A stretch of 64,000 nt of DNA. It comes from Alteromonas sp. KC3. Its GTDB lineage: Bacteria > Pseudomonadota > Gammaproteobacteria > Enterobacterales > Alteromonadaceae. The notes beneath the pieces were generated by a model, which was given only the letters and a program-made list of their open reading frames with translations, ran no database searches and was not told where the DNA came from. How positions within the stretch are numbered: the stretch's first letter is position 1; every line of letters starts with the position of its first letter. Shown one piece after another: positions 54,794 through 63,948 of this stretch. Location: the NCBI RefSeq assembly GCF_016756315.1, contig NZ_AP024235.1, forward strand, positions 3,658,001 through 3,722,000. Reading direction: 5' to 3'. The position numbers were made by a program, and so were the translations under genes.

Positions 54794-57010
54794 ATGACAT
54801 CAAGTAATAATATTTTTCAACCAGGTGAAAATTGTTGGGTAGAAAGCCAAGCCCGCTTTTCTACTCCTTTGATTGATTGTGCGAACTACTACAAAGCATT
54901 ACACAGTGCCATTGTTAAGGCCTCGCACAGTATATTTATCGTAGGCTGGGACATTGACAGCCGTATACGTCTTCTTCGCGGGAAAGACGAGCAACAAAGC
55001 GAAGCGCCAAGTGTAATTAGTGACCTGTTAAAGTGGAAAGCAGAACAAAACCCCGACATTAAAATTTATCTTTTACGTTGGGATTCTTCTCTAGCGTTTT
55101 TCGCCCAGCGTGAAATGTGGGCCAAAGAAGTATGGGAAGAGAAAACGCCCGATAACGTAGAGACAGTACTAGATGACACCATACCAATGGGTGGTAGTCA
55201 GCATCAAAAAATCGTTGTCATTGACGACGAGTTAGTTTTTTCTGGTGGTATGGATGTATCAACGAACCGATGGGACACGCGAGATCACCCTGTGATATCT
55301 GAAGAACGTGATGGACCAGATGGTGAATACGGCCCACTCCACGATGTGCAAATGGTATCGAGTGGCCCTGTCGTCGTTGACTTTGCCAAGCTTGTTCGCT
55401 GGCGTTGGCAACGTGTTGCGGATAGCTCACCCATTGATATTCGCGAAGAAGCCCAAAACGGTGAAGATGCGCCATTGCCCGAAGCGTGGCCGGACGATTA
55501 CCCACCGCTTTTCGAAAATGTACAGTGCGCGCTTGCCCGTACCATACCGTTTATGGATGAAGTAAAACCCGCACAAGAAGTTCGCCATATGCTACTTGAC
55601 CTCATTAGAGAGGCTGAGTCGGTAATCTATATCGAAAACCAATTTACCACTCGTCAAGAAATAGCTGAAACGCTTAATAAGCAATTAAAGCTGAAGCCCG
55701 AACTTAGCGTCATTATAGTGAGCTCTTACGAACCGAAAGGAAAGTTTGAGTGTGAGGCATTCTGGGCAAGTCGTATCGAGTTTAAGGCCATCTTAGAAAA
55801 GGGCATCGACGCTAACCGCGTAAAACTTACCTATTCATCGATTGAGGATATGCAAGGCCGAAAAGCCTATAAACGTATCCACTCTAAAGTGATGACAATA
55901 GACGACAAATATCTCGTCATTGGCTCATCGAACTTAAGCAATCGGTCAATGACGCTAGATACTGAAATAGATACAGTTCTCTATGGTAATACGCCGCAAA
56001 ATAAAGAAAAAATTGCGCAAGTGAGAAATGACTTACTGGCGGAACATACTGGCAGAGCACTTGACGATATGCCCGCACTTTTTGAGTCAGAGCATCCCGT
56101 AGAAGCACTCATGCATAACCAAATTGCTCACGGTTATGTGTTAACTGAAGTACGTGATGAAGTTTTCACCGAGCACTCTGTTAAAAATGTATTTCGTGCA
56201 CTTTCCGACCCTGAAGAACCGCTTATTTCAGTCCCTACACTCGACGGTGCGGCACTACCGGCGAGGAACCCTCGAAGACGCAGTATCATGATCATGATAG
56301 GTGTCACCATTGTTGCTGTTCTTGGTGGTTTGATGTTCTGGGCAAGCCAATCTATTGAGTGGTTGAGCTCAGATAGTATCAATGCCTTTTTAGAGAAGAG
56401 TCGCGGTACCTATTTCGCACTACCTACCGTGTTATTGGTTTACGTAATAGGGGGAATCTTATTTTTCCCTGTTACAGTACTTTCTTTAGCAGTTGCGGCC
56501 ATTTTCGGTCCCATATGGGGCCCCATCTACGGCATCATGGGGGCATTACTGAGTTCTGCCATCTTATTTGGTATCGGCAAGGTGTCAGGTAACGCAGGTT
56601 TGAGGAAAATTGGCGGTCCTAAAGTTGCCGCGGTCGATGAGAAGTTAAAGCGAAGTGGTATTGTTGGCGTCGCGGCAATACGTATGCTTCCTGTAGCACC
56701 CTTTAGTTTAGTTAACCTAGTTGCCGGCATTTCATCCATTGGCATTATTCAGTTTCTGATTGGCACCTTTTTAGGCATGTTCCCGCCTATGATAGCCAAA
56801 GGCTTGGTAGGCGATTCAATTGCACAAATTTGGCAGAACCCGTCAGTTGAAACCATAAGCTATCTTGCAGGCGGCATTGTGCTGTGGGGCTTGATGATTT
56901 GGGGCTCACAAAAATTCGCCCGCTATTACCAGTCTCGAAAGGCGCCATCAGCTGTAGATGAGAGTCAGGATAGTTGTTCGAAAGATGAAGGTGAAAAATG
57001 TGCCGCATAG
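54794..57010 (+). CDS. Phospholipase D-like protein fused to a VTT/DedA-type membrane domain
   Basis: A protein of 738 residues. The N-terminal 480 residues are a two-motif PLD enzyme. The first HKD motif is HQKIVVIDDELVFSGGMD (about residue 136) and the second HSKVMTIDDKYLVIGSSN (about 362). The C-terminal part (about 505-715) starts with a membrane helix and contains a VTT/SNARE-associated domain of the DedA kind: FPVTVLSLAVAAIFGPIWGP, then RMLPVAPFSLVNLVAGIS. PLD acts on phosphodiesters, often phospholipids or cardiolipin, and VTT proteins are lipid transporters or scramblases. The fusion suggests lipid remodelling coupled to movement across the inner membrane. The next gene overlaps its end by 13 bp. 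Confidence 0.88.
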   Translation: MTSSNNIFQPGENCWVESQARFSTPLIDCANYYKALHSAIVKASHSIFIVGWDIDSRIRLLRGKDEQQSEAPSVISDLLKWKAEQNPDIKIYLLRWDSSLAFFAQREMWAKEVWEEKTPDNVETVLDDTIPMGGSQHQKIVVIDDELVFSGGMDVSTNRWDTRDHPVISEERDGPDGEYGPLHDVQMVSSGPVVVDFAKLVRWRWQRVADSSPIDIREEAQNGEDAPLPEAWPDDYPPLFENVQCALARTIPFMDEVKPAQEVRHMLLDLIREAESVIYIENQFTTRQEIAETLNKQLKLKPELSVIIVSSYEPKGKFECEAFWASRIEFKAILEKGIDANRVKLTYSSIEDMQGRKAYKRIHSKVMTIDDKYLVIGSSNLSNRSMTLDTEIDTVLYGNTPQNKEKIAQVRNDLLAEHTGRALDDMPALFESEHPVEALMHNQIAHGYVLTEVRDEVFTEHSVKNVFRALSDPEEPLISVPTLDGAALPARNPRRRSIMIMIGVTIVAVLGGLMFWASQSIEWLSSDSINAFLEKSRGTYFALPTVLLVYVIGGILFFPVTVLSLAVAAIFGPIWGPIYGIMGALLSSAILFGIGKVSGNAGLRKIGGPKVAAVDEKLKRSGIVGVAAIRMLPVAPFSLVNLVAGISSIGIIQFLIGTFLGMFPPMIAKGLVGDSIAQIWQNPSVETISYLAGGIVLWGLMIWGSQKFARYYQSRKAPSAVDESQDSCSKDEGEKCAA

Positions 57011-57726
57011 TTTCCTACAACATTCACAGCGGTGTAGGCCGCGATAAGCAACACGATTACAAACGCATTGGCCAGTTTCTGGCGAACACAGGTGCCGATG
57101 TAGTGTTGCTTCAGGAAATGGATACCCGCTCTGCACAAAGAGAAACGGCGCAGGACGTTGAAGATATTTGCGCCAGTCACGTGTTTCAAATGGCGCCATC
57201 ACCTGCTATTCGTGAAGCGCATGGCTGGTATGGCAATGCTGTGTTATCGCGTTTTAAGGTACTATCTCAAGAGGTCATTGATGTTAGTCAAACAGGACGC
57301 CAACCGAGAAATGTACAAGTTGTTGTGTTACAAACGGAAAAAGGGCCACTTACTGTGGTTAATACGCACAAAGGACTCAAGAAGCTTGAGCGTCGCTCTC
57401 AATTTACTTTACTGCACGACTACTTAGCCAAGCGTCTTGAGGATAAACCCACCCCACTTGTTTTGGCGGGGGATTTTAATGAATGGCAGTTCTTTTCAAA
57501 GGCATTCACGTCCCTTGATTCATTATTAGTTCAACACAAAGTAGGGGCTACTTTCCCCAGCCAATTTCCAATCTTCTCGTTAGACAGGGTTTGGGTGACC
57601 AGCGATATTCAAGTAAAGGGAGTGACTAAAGTTAAAAACGCGCGTACAAAAGTAATGTCTGATCACCTCCCTATACAAGTGGATATTGTGCTGCCAGAAA
57701 AAGACAAGGAAACCGATGCTATATAG
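56998..57726 (+). CDS. Endonuclease/exonuclease/phosphatase (EEP) family hydrolase
   Basis: A protein of 242 residues with the EEP fold. It has IVSYNIHSGVGRDKQ, the metal Glu in DVVLLQEMDTR, NAVLSRF, LVLAGDFNEW, and the catalytic SDHLPIQVDI near the end. No signal peptide is visible. The family includes nucleases, sphingomyelinases and inositol phosphatases. Its overlap with the PLD-VTT gene, 13 bases in another frame, points to a shared job. A lipid head-group phosphodiesterase or phosphatase fits better than a DNA nuclease, but this is inference. Confidence 0.85.
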   Translation: MCRIVSYNIHSGVGRDKQHDYKRIGQFLANTGADVVLLQEMDTRSAQRETAQDVEDICASHVFQMAPSPAIREAHGWYGNAVLSRFKVLSQEVIDVSQTGRQPRNVQVVVLQTEKGPLTVVNTHKGLKKLERRSQFTLLHDYLAKRLEDKPTPLVLAGDFNEWQFFSKAFTSLDSLLVQHKVGATFPSQFPIFSLDRVWVTSDIQVKGVTKVKNARTKVMSDHLPIQVDIVLPEKDKETDAI

Positions 57727-57742
57727 CTTGCAACTAACGAGG

Positions 57743-58732
57743 TTAGAATGTCCTTAAGGGCACATTTTTAAACATTGAAGCAGCAAATTCTAGGGTGCCA
57801 CACCAGTGCTGCAGTGCATTTTCTTGTGCGACAACCTTGCGAATAATATTGATGACATAATCAAGATGGGAGTCAGTTTTAATTCTCTTATTAACCGCCG
57901 CGAACACGCTACGATGCATCTCTGGCTGGGTGATTTTGAGCGTTGACACTAACCCCGATTCTTTGAGGTGAAAAATAGCGGAAGTAGGCAGTATCATTAC
58001 CCCCTCCCCCTGCATTACTTGCCGCAACCCAGTCATTAGCTGTCCTGAATAAGCAAGATCGTGTTGCAATGATACACCGGTCGCTTTTTCATAATGGTCT
58101 ATTAATTGCCCCAACGCATCTTTCTTTCCCGGAGAAAGTAACGGTAAATCACTCATCTCCCAAAAGTGAATTGATTGTTTCTGCCTGAGTGCAGTGTACC
58201 CAATAGAAGATGTTGAAGCAGTAAAGACTAAGTGCATTTCTTCTTGAATAAGTGGCGTTACTGACATCAGAGTCTCGTCAAGAGCTTGTTCGTAGGTTAG
58301 TGCTATGTCCACCTGCTTTGACGCCAGCCAATCATTAATGGTGTATGAAGGACCCGTACTAATTTCGATTTTAAGCGGCGCATGGTGACGTGTTATTTCG
58401 TTAAGTAACGGCAACGATAGTACGTTACCAACCGAAGGCAACATGCCTATTTTTATTATGCTAGTTTGCTTTTTATTTAAACCGTCCAGTGCTTTTTGGG
58501 CCATTTCCATTTGGCTCAAGATGCTCTGCGCATGCTCGAGAAATAGTTTCCCCGCTGGCGTCAACGTAACACCGGAAAAGCTTCTATTAAACAAGGTAGA
58601 CTTCGTTTCACGCTCAAGGCTCGCCAGTTGCTGACTAATGGCAGGTTGGGCAATGTCCAGCGCTCTCGCCGCCGCAGCAATACTGCCTTTTTTTGCAGCT
58701 GCGACAAAATAATGTAGCTGTTTGGCATGCAC
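57743..58732 (-). CDS. LysR-family regulator near the TonB receptor
   Basis: The start is a GTG at 58732, supported by a GGGGGAAG ribosome site eight bases upstream; no in-frame ATG lies nearby. The product is 329 residues. It has a typical helix-turn-helix (KGSIAAAARALDIAQPAISQQ) and an effector domain from about residue 90. It is divergent from the TonB-dependent receptor at 59147 across about 410 bp, so it is a candidate regulator of the receptor, the TauE exporter and the aminotransferase. Confidence 0.88.
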   Translation of the reverse strand: MHAKQLHYFVAAAKKGSIAAAARALDIAQPAISQQLASLERETKSTLFNRSFSGVTLTPAGKLFLEHAQSILSQMEMAQKALDGLNKKQTSIIKIGMLPSVGNVLSLPLLNEITRHHAPLKIEISTGPSYTINDWLASKQVDIALTYEQALDETLMSVTPLIQEEMHLVFTASTSSIGYTALRQKQSIHFWEMSDLPLLSPGKKDALGQLIDHYEKATGVSLQHDLAYSGQLMTGLRQVMQGEGVMILPTSAIFHLKESGLVSTLKITQPEMHRSVFAAVNKRIKTDSHLDYVINIIRKVVAQENALQHWCGTLEFAASMFKNVPLRTF

Positions 58733-59003
58733 TTTACACTTCCCCCCTTATTAGAATTTTCTCGTCAGGTCAGATAGATAGAATCAGGCCTTCCTCATAA
58801 ATTCAGCAATGAATATGCCATTCGAATTAGTTATATGAGAAAAAAATGTAAAATTCACGACCGTAAGAAAGTGTTTAAAAATTCATATTTTTAGTTTATG
58901 AAGCCAACAAATCGCTATACACAAGGCTTTGCTGGGCGGCTATATATTTTTCTTATATCCCTAAATATTCTTCTTTCTTCCTCTAACTCAAAAGAGTTTT
59001 TAG
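58733..59003. other. AT-rich region between LysR and the coding remnant
   Basis: Noncoding, very AT-rich sequence with no clear operator. It should contain the LysR promoter. Confidence 0.35.
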
Positions 59004-59138
59004 CCTAATTCTTGTTCACAGGTATCCGAACAATTCTTACAAGATGCGAACCGCATCAATGTGGTGCCTGTGCGTGCCAAAAAAGGGCGAGTTGGTAAAG
59101 GCCTGCCCATCATAAAAGCAATGTTTAAGCACGAGTAG
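59004..59138 (+). pseudogene. Possible coding remnant: 44-codon frame with a natural-looking C-terminus
   Basis: The frame is open after a TAG at 59001 and ends at TAG 59138. It reads through VSEQFLQDANRINVVPV, then RAKKGRVGKGLPIIKAMF, with balanced composition unlike the AT-rich bases before it. It has no ATG near its beginning and no ribosome site. It looks like the 3' end of a lost gene or a small frame with a rare start. I do not recognise the family. The TonB receptor ATG lies 8 bases after its stop. Confidence 0.35.
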
Positions 59139-59146
59139 GAACACAC

Positions 59147-61795
59147 ATGAAAAAAAATAAGTTACATACCGCAATACTCTATGCGCTCACCACGTTTTCA
59201 CTTATTGGCGTGTCTCATCTTGCGATGGCACAAGAATCTCAAGAAGTAAAAGAAGAAACTACAGAAGCGAAAGATTTAGAACGTATCGCAGTTGTGGGTG
59301 CACGCGGTGCGCCGCGCTCGGTAATGAGTTCACCTGTTCCTGTCGATGTGCTAAGTGCAGAAGATATGGAAGCAGTAGCGTTCACAGACATGAACAACGT
59401 ACTAATGACATTAGTTCCCTCTTACTCACTGGCTCGACAACCAATTTCTGATGGAGGCACATTTGTAAGGCCTGCGACCTTACGAGGCCTTCCAACAGAC
59501 AAAACGCTGGTTTTGGTCAACTCTAAAAGGCGACATCGTGCTGCACTGGTACAAATTGGCGGATCAGGTACACAAGGTCCCGACCTTGCGACAATACCCA
59601 CTTCTGCAATCGGTAGCGTTGAGGTTTTACGCGATGGTGCTGCTGCACAGTATGGCTCTGATGCTATTGCCGGTGTGATAAACTTTCAATTAAAGAATAA
59701 CAGTGAAGGCGGCTCATTTACCGCAGACTATGGTACTTACTATGAGGGTGATGGTGATCAAATCACCGTTACCGCCAATAAGGGCTTTGCACTAGGCACC
59801 GATGGATTTGTCAGTGTTTCTGCTGAGTACTCTGACAGTGAAGCGACATTTCGCGGAGAGCAATACTGTGAAAGCTGGTTTTGTGTAGACGAGCAATCTG
59901 ATGAATACATCGCAGCTGCACAAGCCATGGCAAACGAAGTACATGGTTCAGACCAAGTACAGCCTTGGGGGCAACCCAATACCAGCGGTACACGTATTTT
60001 CGTCAATTCAGGCTACACTCTCTCTTCAGAAGCAGAATTGTATGCTTTTGCAAATTACTCAGAAAGTGAAGGTGACGGTTCCTTTTTTTACCGCTATCCA
60101 GGCAACGGCACCATAGAAGATATTCGCCTAGAAGATGGCTCTATTTGGAATCCAACTGAGTTTTTCCCCGGTGGTTTCACACCACGCTTCTTTGGCGATG
60201 TCACTGACTACTCATTTGTTGGAGGCATTAAAGGCGCGGTTGGCGATTTAGGCTATGACGTGAGTGGCCGTTATGGTTCAAATGAAATCTCATACACGTT
60301 AAAAAATACCATTAACCCTTCGATGGGAAATATGTCACCAACACAATTCAGTCCGGGTGACTTAACCAATGAAGAAACTCAATTTCAAGCAGACTTCACC
60401 TACGACTTATCATCTTATGTTCTTGCATTTGGTGTGAGTTATCTCGATGAAAGCTATGAAATTAAAGAGGGCGAATTAGATTCTTATTTTGCAGGTCCTT
60501 ATGCAACGTCAGACCCGTGGATGTTTTGTAACGATGATTATACTGCTACCGCCGCTGGTCTAGGTGTAATAGCTAATGGTTCATCACTTAACTGTGGTAA
60601 TTACACCACTTTAGATTCCAATGGTGATGGCGTTGAGGACGACGGTTTTGAAGGAGTAGACGCTGTTTACACAGTTGTTGGTGTAGGCTCTAACGGTTTT
60701 CCGGGTTATTCCCCCGAGTTTTCAGATACCTATTCTCGCGACTCTTACGCTATTTATGCTGATGTGTCTGGTGATATCACTGACAACCTATTTGCACAGG
60801 GCGCTATTCGTTATGAAGACTACTCGGATTTTGGCTCTGAATTAGTCTATAAAGTGGCTGGCATATATCAGATAACCGACGAAGTGGCCGTTCGCTCCTC
60901 TTTTGGTACAGGCTTTAGAGCACCGACGCCAGGGCAACAGGGTACAACTAATGTGTCGACGCGCCTACCTAATGGGTTTCCTGTAGCAACCGGCTTATTC
61001 CCAGCTGGAAGTGACGTCGCACAAGCGTTAGGCGCCAATGAGTTAGGGCCTGAAAAGTCTACCAACTTCACCCTAGGTCTCACCGCCAATTACGGCGATA
61101 TGACACTTACCATCGACTACTACAACATCAAGCTTGAAGACCGCGTTAACTCTGTATCCACCCTTGATGTATCTACAGTGGAAGTAACTGACCCCAATGC
61201 ATCTGGCTATGATGCCTACCAAAATTACTTAGCGTTGGCTGGAGCAGGTGTAGTTGGAGCAGAATCAATCGGTGGCGTGTTCTTTTTCCAAAACGCGTTC
61301 GATACCGTGACCGAAGGAGTTGATGTAGTGGCCACCTATAACATGGAGACCACATATGGTGCTACAACGCTAACTGCCTCCGTTAACTATAACACCAACG
61401 AGTTTGATTCTGACCCGAGCGAATTTTTTAATGCTGAAGATCAATTTGATTTTGAAAATGGTACGCCTGAAGTTCGAGGAGTGCTGTCACTCAAACACAG
61501 CTATGAAGATTGGATGCTCGTCAGTCGCTTAAATTATTACTCAGACTACGAAAATGCGAGCAACAGCACACTAGAGGTAATTCAAAAGTTTGGCGCTGAG
61601 TTCATGTTTGATATGGAAGGTAGTTACCACTTCAATGAAAATCTTACGTTGTCAGTCGGCGTTAGAAACCTATTCGACAACTATCCAGATAAAGGCACCA
61701 TGGGAGAAACCTGTTGTGGGCGAATATATCGCTCTGATTCTATCGTCGATTGGCAAGGTGGTTATTACTACACACGCTTAGCAGCTCGATTCTAA
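59147..61795 (+). CDS. TonB-dependent outer-membrane receptor
   Basis: A protein of 882 residues with a signal peptide ending AMAQE. The plug domain (about 45-175) has the TonB-box-like segment ERIAVVGARGAPRSV, then PVPVDVLSAEDM, LRGLPTDKTLVLVNSKRRH, and the conserved VEVLRDGAAAQYGSDAIAGVIN (in parts EVLRDGAAAQYGSDA). A 22-strand barrel follows, ending TRLAARF with terminal Phe. It lacks an N-terminal signalling domain. The substrate is unknown. Nearby LysR, TauE and an exported aminotransferase suggest an amino- or organosulfur-type compound rather than iron, but this is weak inference. An AGGA ribosome site precedes the ATG. Confidence 0.92.
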   Translation: MKKNKLHTAILYALTTFSLIGVSHLAMAQESQEVKEETTEAKDLERIAVVGARGAPRSVMSSPVPVDVLSAEDMEAVAFTDMNNVLMTLVPSYSLARQPISDGGTFVRPATLRGLPTDKTLVLVNSKRRHRAALVQIGGSGTQGPDLATIPTSAIGSVEVLRDGAAAQYGSDAIAGVINFQLKNNSEGGSFTADYGTYYEGDGDQITVTANKGFALGTDGFVSVSAEYSDSEATFRGEQYCESWFCVDEQSDEYIAAAQAMANEVHGSDQVQPWGQPNTSGTRIFVNSGYTLSSEAELYAFANYSESEGDGSFFYRYPGNGTIEDIRLEDGSIWNPTEFFPGGFTPRFFGDVTDYSFVGGIKGAVGDLGYDVSGRYGSNEISYTLKNTINPSMGNMSPTQFSPGDLTNEETQFQADFTYDLSSYVLAFGVSYLDESYEIKEGELDSYFAGPYATSDPWMFCNDDYTATAAGLGVIANGSSLNCGNYTTLDSNGDGVEDDGFEGVDAVYTVVGVGSNGFPGYSPEFSDTYSRDSYAIYADVSGDITDNLFAQGAIRYEDYSDFGSELVYKVAGIYQITDEVAVRSSFGTGFRAPTPGQQGTTNVSTRLPNGFPVATGLFPAGSDVAQALGANELGPEKSTNFTLGLTANYGDMTLTIDYYNIKLEDRVNSVSTLDVSTVEVTDPNASGYDAYQNYLALAGAGVVGAESIGGVFFFQNAFDTVTEGVDVVATYNMETTYGATTLTASVNYNTNEFDSDPSEFFNAEDQFDFENGTPEVRGVLSLKHSYEDWMLVSRLNYYSDYENASNSTLEVIQKFGAEFMFDMEGSYHFNENLTLSVGVRNLFDNYPDKGTMGETCCGRIYRSDSIVDWQGGYYYTRLAARF

Positions 61796-61806
61796 TTAGT
61801 CCTGAG

Positions 61807-61834
61807 CACCGGCTTTTGCCGGTGTTTGTTTTTT
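61807..61834 (+). terminator. Rho-independent terminator of the TonB receptor gene
   Basis: CACCGGC-TTTT-GCCGGTG is followed by TTTGTTTTTT, 11 bp after the stop codon. Confidence 0.85.
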
Positions 61835-61880
61835 CAGCGAATTCTATGTTGTTCGTCCATGCTCATCGGAGAAAAATTAG

Positions 61881-62702
61881 ATGGAAATAGAGCTACTGTG
61901 GTTTGTAGTGACACTTTGTATTACCGGCGCAATCGCGGGAATAACAGCAGGACTTTTCGGCAATGGTGGAGGTTTTGTTGTTGTGCCCGCGCTACTCGCG
62001 GTGTTTCCTTTTTTTACGCCTCCATCAGAAGCCTTGGTTAAAGTTGCCATAGGCACTTCTTTGGCGTCCATTGTGGTCTCAAGTGCCCGCTCTGTAATGG
62101 CACACCGCGCCAAGGGAGCGGTCGATTTTGACATACTCCGCTCTTGGAGCATTTGGCTTATTTTAGGTGTTGGTGGCGGTGTATTCATAGCCAACAATAC
62201 CAGTGCTAATGGCTTAACCGTCGTATTTGCAGCAGGTGTGCTGCTGTATTCCGTGTACTTTTTGTTTCCTGAGTTCGTCGTTCGTCCGGGTCTAGTCTTT
62301 GACATGCCAACGGGTTTAGGAAAAGCGGTACTCGCGTTCGTGCTAGGCGGCTTTTCTGCATTACTCGGTATAGGAGGCGGTACACCCACCGTTATCACAA
62401 TGGTGATGTGCCAACGCTCTATTCAGCAAGCCGTTGCTACTGCAGCGGGCGTGGGCTTTCTTATCGGACTTCCCGGCGCGATAGGCTTTTTGTTTATGAA
62501 GCACCCCGAAAGCGCATCACTACCCTTCGGCACTGTTGGCTTTATCAATATACCCGCCCTAATTGCAATCAGTATAGGCGCCATATTTACCGCTCCTATT
62601 GGCGCCAAAATGGCGCACAACTTCAGCGAAAAGAAACTCAAACGCCTTTTTGGCGTTTACTTGGTCATTGTCTCAAGCGCCATGTTTTACAAGGCCATGT
62701 AG
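61881..62702 (+). CDS. TauE/SafE-family membrane exporter
   Basis: A protein of 273 residues with about eight membrane helices and the family's two related halves: AGITAGLFGNGGGFVVVPAL near the N-terminus and GGFSALLGIGGGTPTVITM after the middle. Members export sulfoacetate, sulfite or related organic anions. Substrates of individual proteins cannot be told from sequence. It starts 85 bp after the TonB receptor, beyond a terminator, and lies 32 bp before the aminotransferase, so the last two are probably co-transcribed. Confidence 0.88.
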   Translation: MEIELLWFVVTLCITGAIAGITAGLFGNGGGFVVVPALLAVFPFFTPPSEALVKVAIGTSLASIVVSSARSVMAHRAKGAVDFDILRSWSIWLILGVGGGVFIANNTSANGLTVVFAAGVLLYSVYFLFPEFVVRPGLVFDMPTGLGKAVLAFVLGGFSALLGIGGGTPTVITMVMCQRSIQQAVATAAGVGFLIGLPGAIGFLFMKHPESASLPFGTVGFINIPALIAISIGAIFTAPIGAKMAHNFSEKKLKRLFGVYLVIVSSAMFYKAM

Positions 62703-62734
62703 ACTCGAAAATAATGAAATAGAGGAAAATCAGC

Positions 62735-63901
62735 ATGACATACAATCGCTCAAGACGTTTATTTTTAGGCGGAACTGTCGCAGCTACAGCCCTAGGCGCA
62801 AGCGGCTTAGTAAGCACAGCAGCAAACGGAGCAGACAGCCTTGTAAATAATGTCACTTACGGTCCTAAACCCGGCGTAGCCAAACTCAATGCCAATGAAA
62901 ACCCGTTTGGGCCTAGTCCTCTTGCACTCAAAGCTATTGCCAAAGCATCGGCCGAGGGAGGCGCCTATTATGCCTACCCTGCTGCAATGACATTATTAGA
63001 CATGATTGCAGAACGCCACGGTATCAAACGCGAAAACATTTCTTTAAGCGCAGGGTCCAGTCCAATTCTATCTTATGCTGCGCTTGCGGCTAGTCATAAA
63101 GGCAAAATTCTAGGGCCTGATCTTTTTTGGGACACAACGTCGAAAGCGCCAGAAAAGCAAGGCGCACCTGAGATTGTAAGGGTGCCAAATACGCCTGACC
63201 TCGATATTGATTTAGACTCAATGTATGCTGCGTTAGATGAATCTGTTGGCATGGTACACATCTGTAATCCAAATAATCCAACTGGGAAAATACTCGATCC
63301 TGAAAAACTAAAAGCCTTTTGCATTAAGGCCTCTAAAAAAGCGTTAGTTTTGGTAGACGAAGCGTATAACGAGTTAATTGATGAGCCGCCAAAACACTCT
63401 ATGATCCCGCTGGTCAAAGCAGGTCACAACGTTATTGTGGCAAGAACATTTTCCAAGATATACGGCTTAGCAGGAATGCGCGTGGGTTACCTCATTGCAT
63501 CAGAGGAAAATACGCAATGGATTAATCAATACGGTATGGGGGGCTACACGTTAAACCAAGCTGGCCTTGCCGCAGCAATAGCTAGCTATAACGACGATGC
63601 GTTTCTCACTTTTTCAAAAGAAAAAATAGATGAAGCAAAGGCAATGGTAATGGCCGCGGTCCAGGCAAACGGCTTAACCGCGTTACCATCAAATACGAAC
63701 TTTATATTCGTCAATTTGGGTGATGGAAACGCTGAATACTTTCGACAAGCCATGGCTGAAAAAGACGTGCTTATTCGAGGCGTTTACCGAACCTACACAA
63801 ATTGGTCACGCGTCAGCATGGGTAAAATCGCCGACGTTAAGCGCTATGTAGATGCCATGCCCTACGCACTTGAAAAGATGTCGACACTGCAAAAAACGTA
63901 A
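62735..63901 (+). CDS. Tat-exported histidinol-phosphate aminotransferase-like PLP enzyme
   Basis: A protein of 388 residues. It has a twin-arginine signal (NRSRRLFLGGTVAATALGASG), then a fold type I aminotransferase of the HisC branch. It has KLNANENPFGPSPLAL, the PLP-contacting NPNNPTG (in HICNPNNPTGKIL), LVDEAYNEL, the Schiff-base Lys in ARTFSKIYGLAGMRVGY, and the late Arg in WSRVSMG. The cytoplasmic HisC of histidine synthesis lacks a Tat signal. This enzyme would act folded in the periplasm with PLP already bound. The substrate is open: an amino acid or amino-phosphate taken up by the nearby TonB receptor is one idea. An AGAGGAAA ribosome site precedes the ATG. Confidence 0.88.
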   Translation: MTYNRSRRLFLGGTVAATALGASGLVSTAANGADSLVNNVTYGPKPGVAKLNANENPFGPSPLALKAIAKASAEGGAYYAYPAAMTLLDMIAERHGIKRENISLSAGSSPILSYAALAASHKGKILGPDLFWDTTSKAPEKQGAPEIVRVPNTPDLDIDLDSMYAALDESVGMVHICNPNNPTGKILDPEKLKAFCIKASKKALVLVDEAYNELIDEPPKHSMIPLVKAGHNVIVARTFSKIYGLAGMRVGYLIASEENTQWINQYGMGGYTLNQAGLAAAIASYNDDAFLTFSKEKIDEAKAMVMAAVQANGLTALPSNTNFIFVNLGDGNAEYFRQAMAEKDVLIRGVYRTYTNWSRVSMGKIADVKRYVDAMPYALEKMSTLQKT

Positions 63902-63926
63902 TGAACAATACGTGTTTCTATTTTGG

Positions 63927-63948
63927 CCTGCAGCACAATTGCTGCAGG
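63927..63948. terminator. Hairpin after the aminotransferase gene
   Basis: CCTGCAGCA-CAAT-TGCTGCAGG is a perfect 9-bp stem, 26 bp after the stop. The T-run is poor (TCATCGATTTGTTT), so it may be a weak terminator. Only 52 bases remain to the window end, with no further feature seen. Confidence 0.5.
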
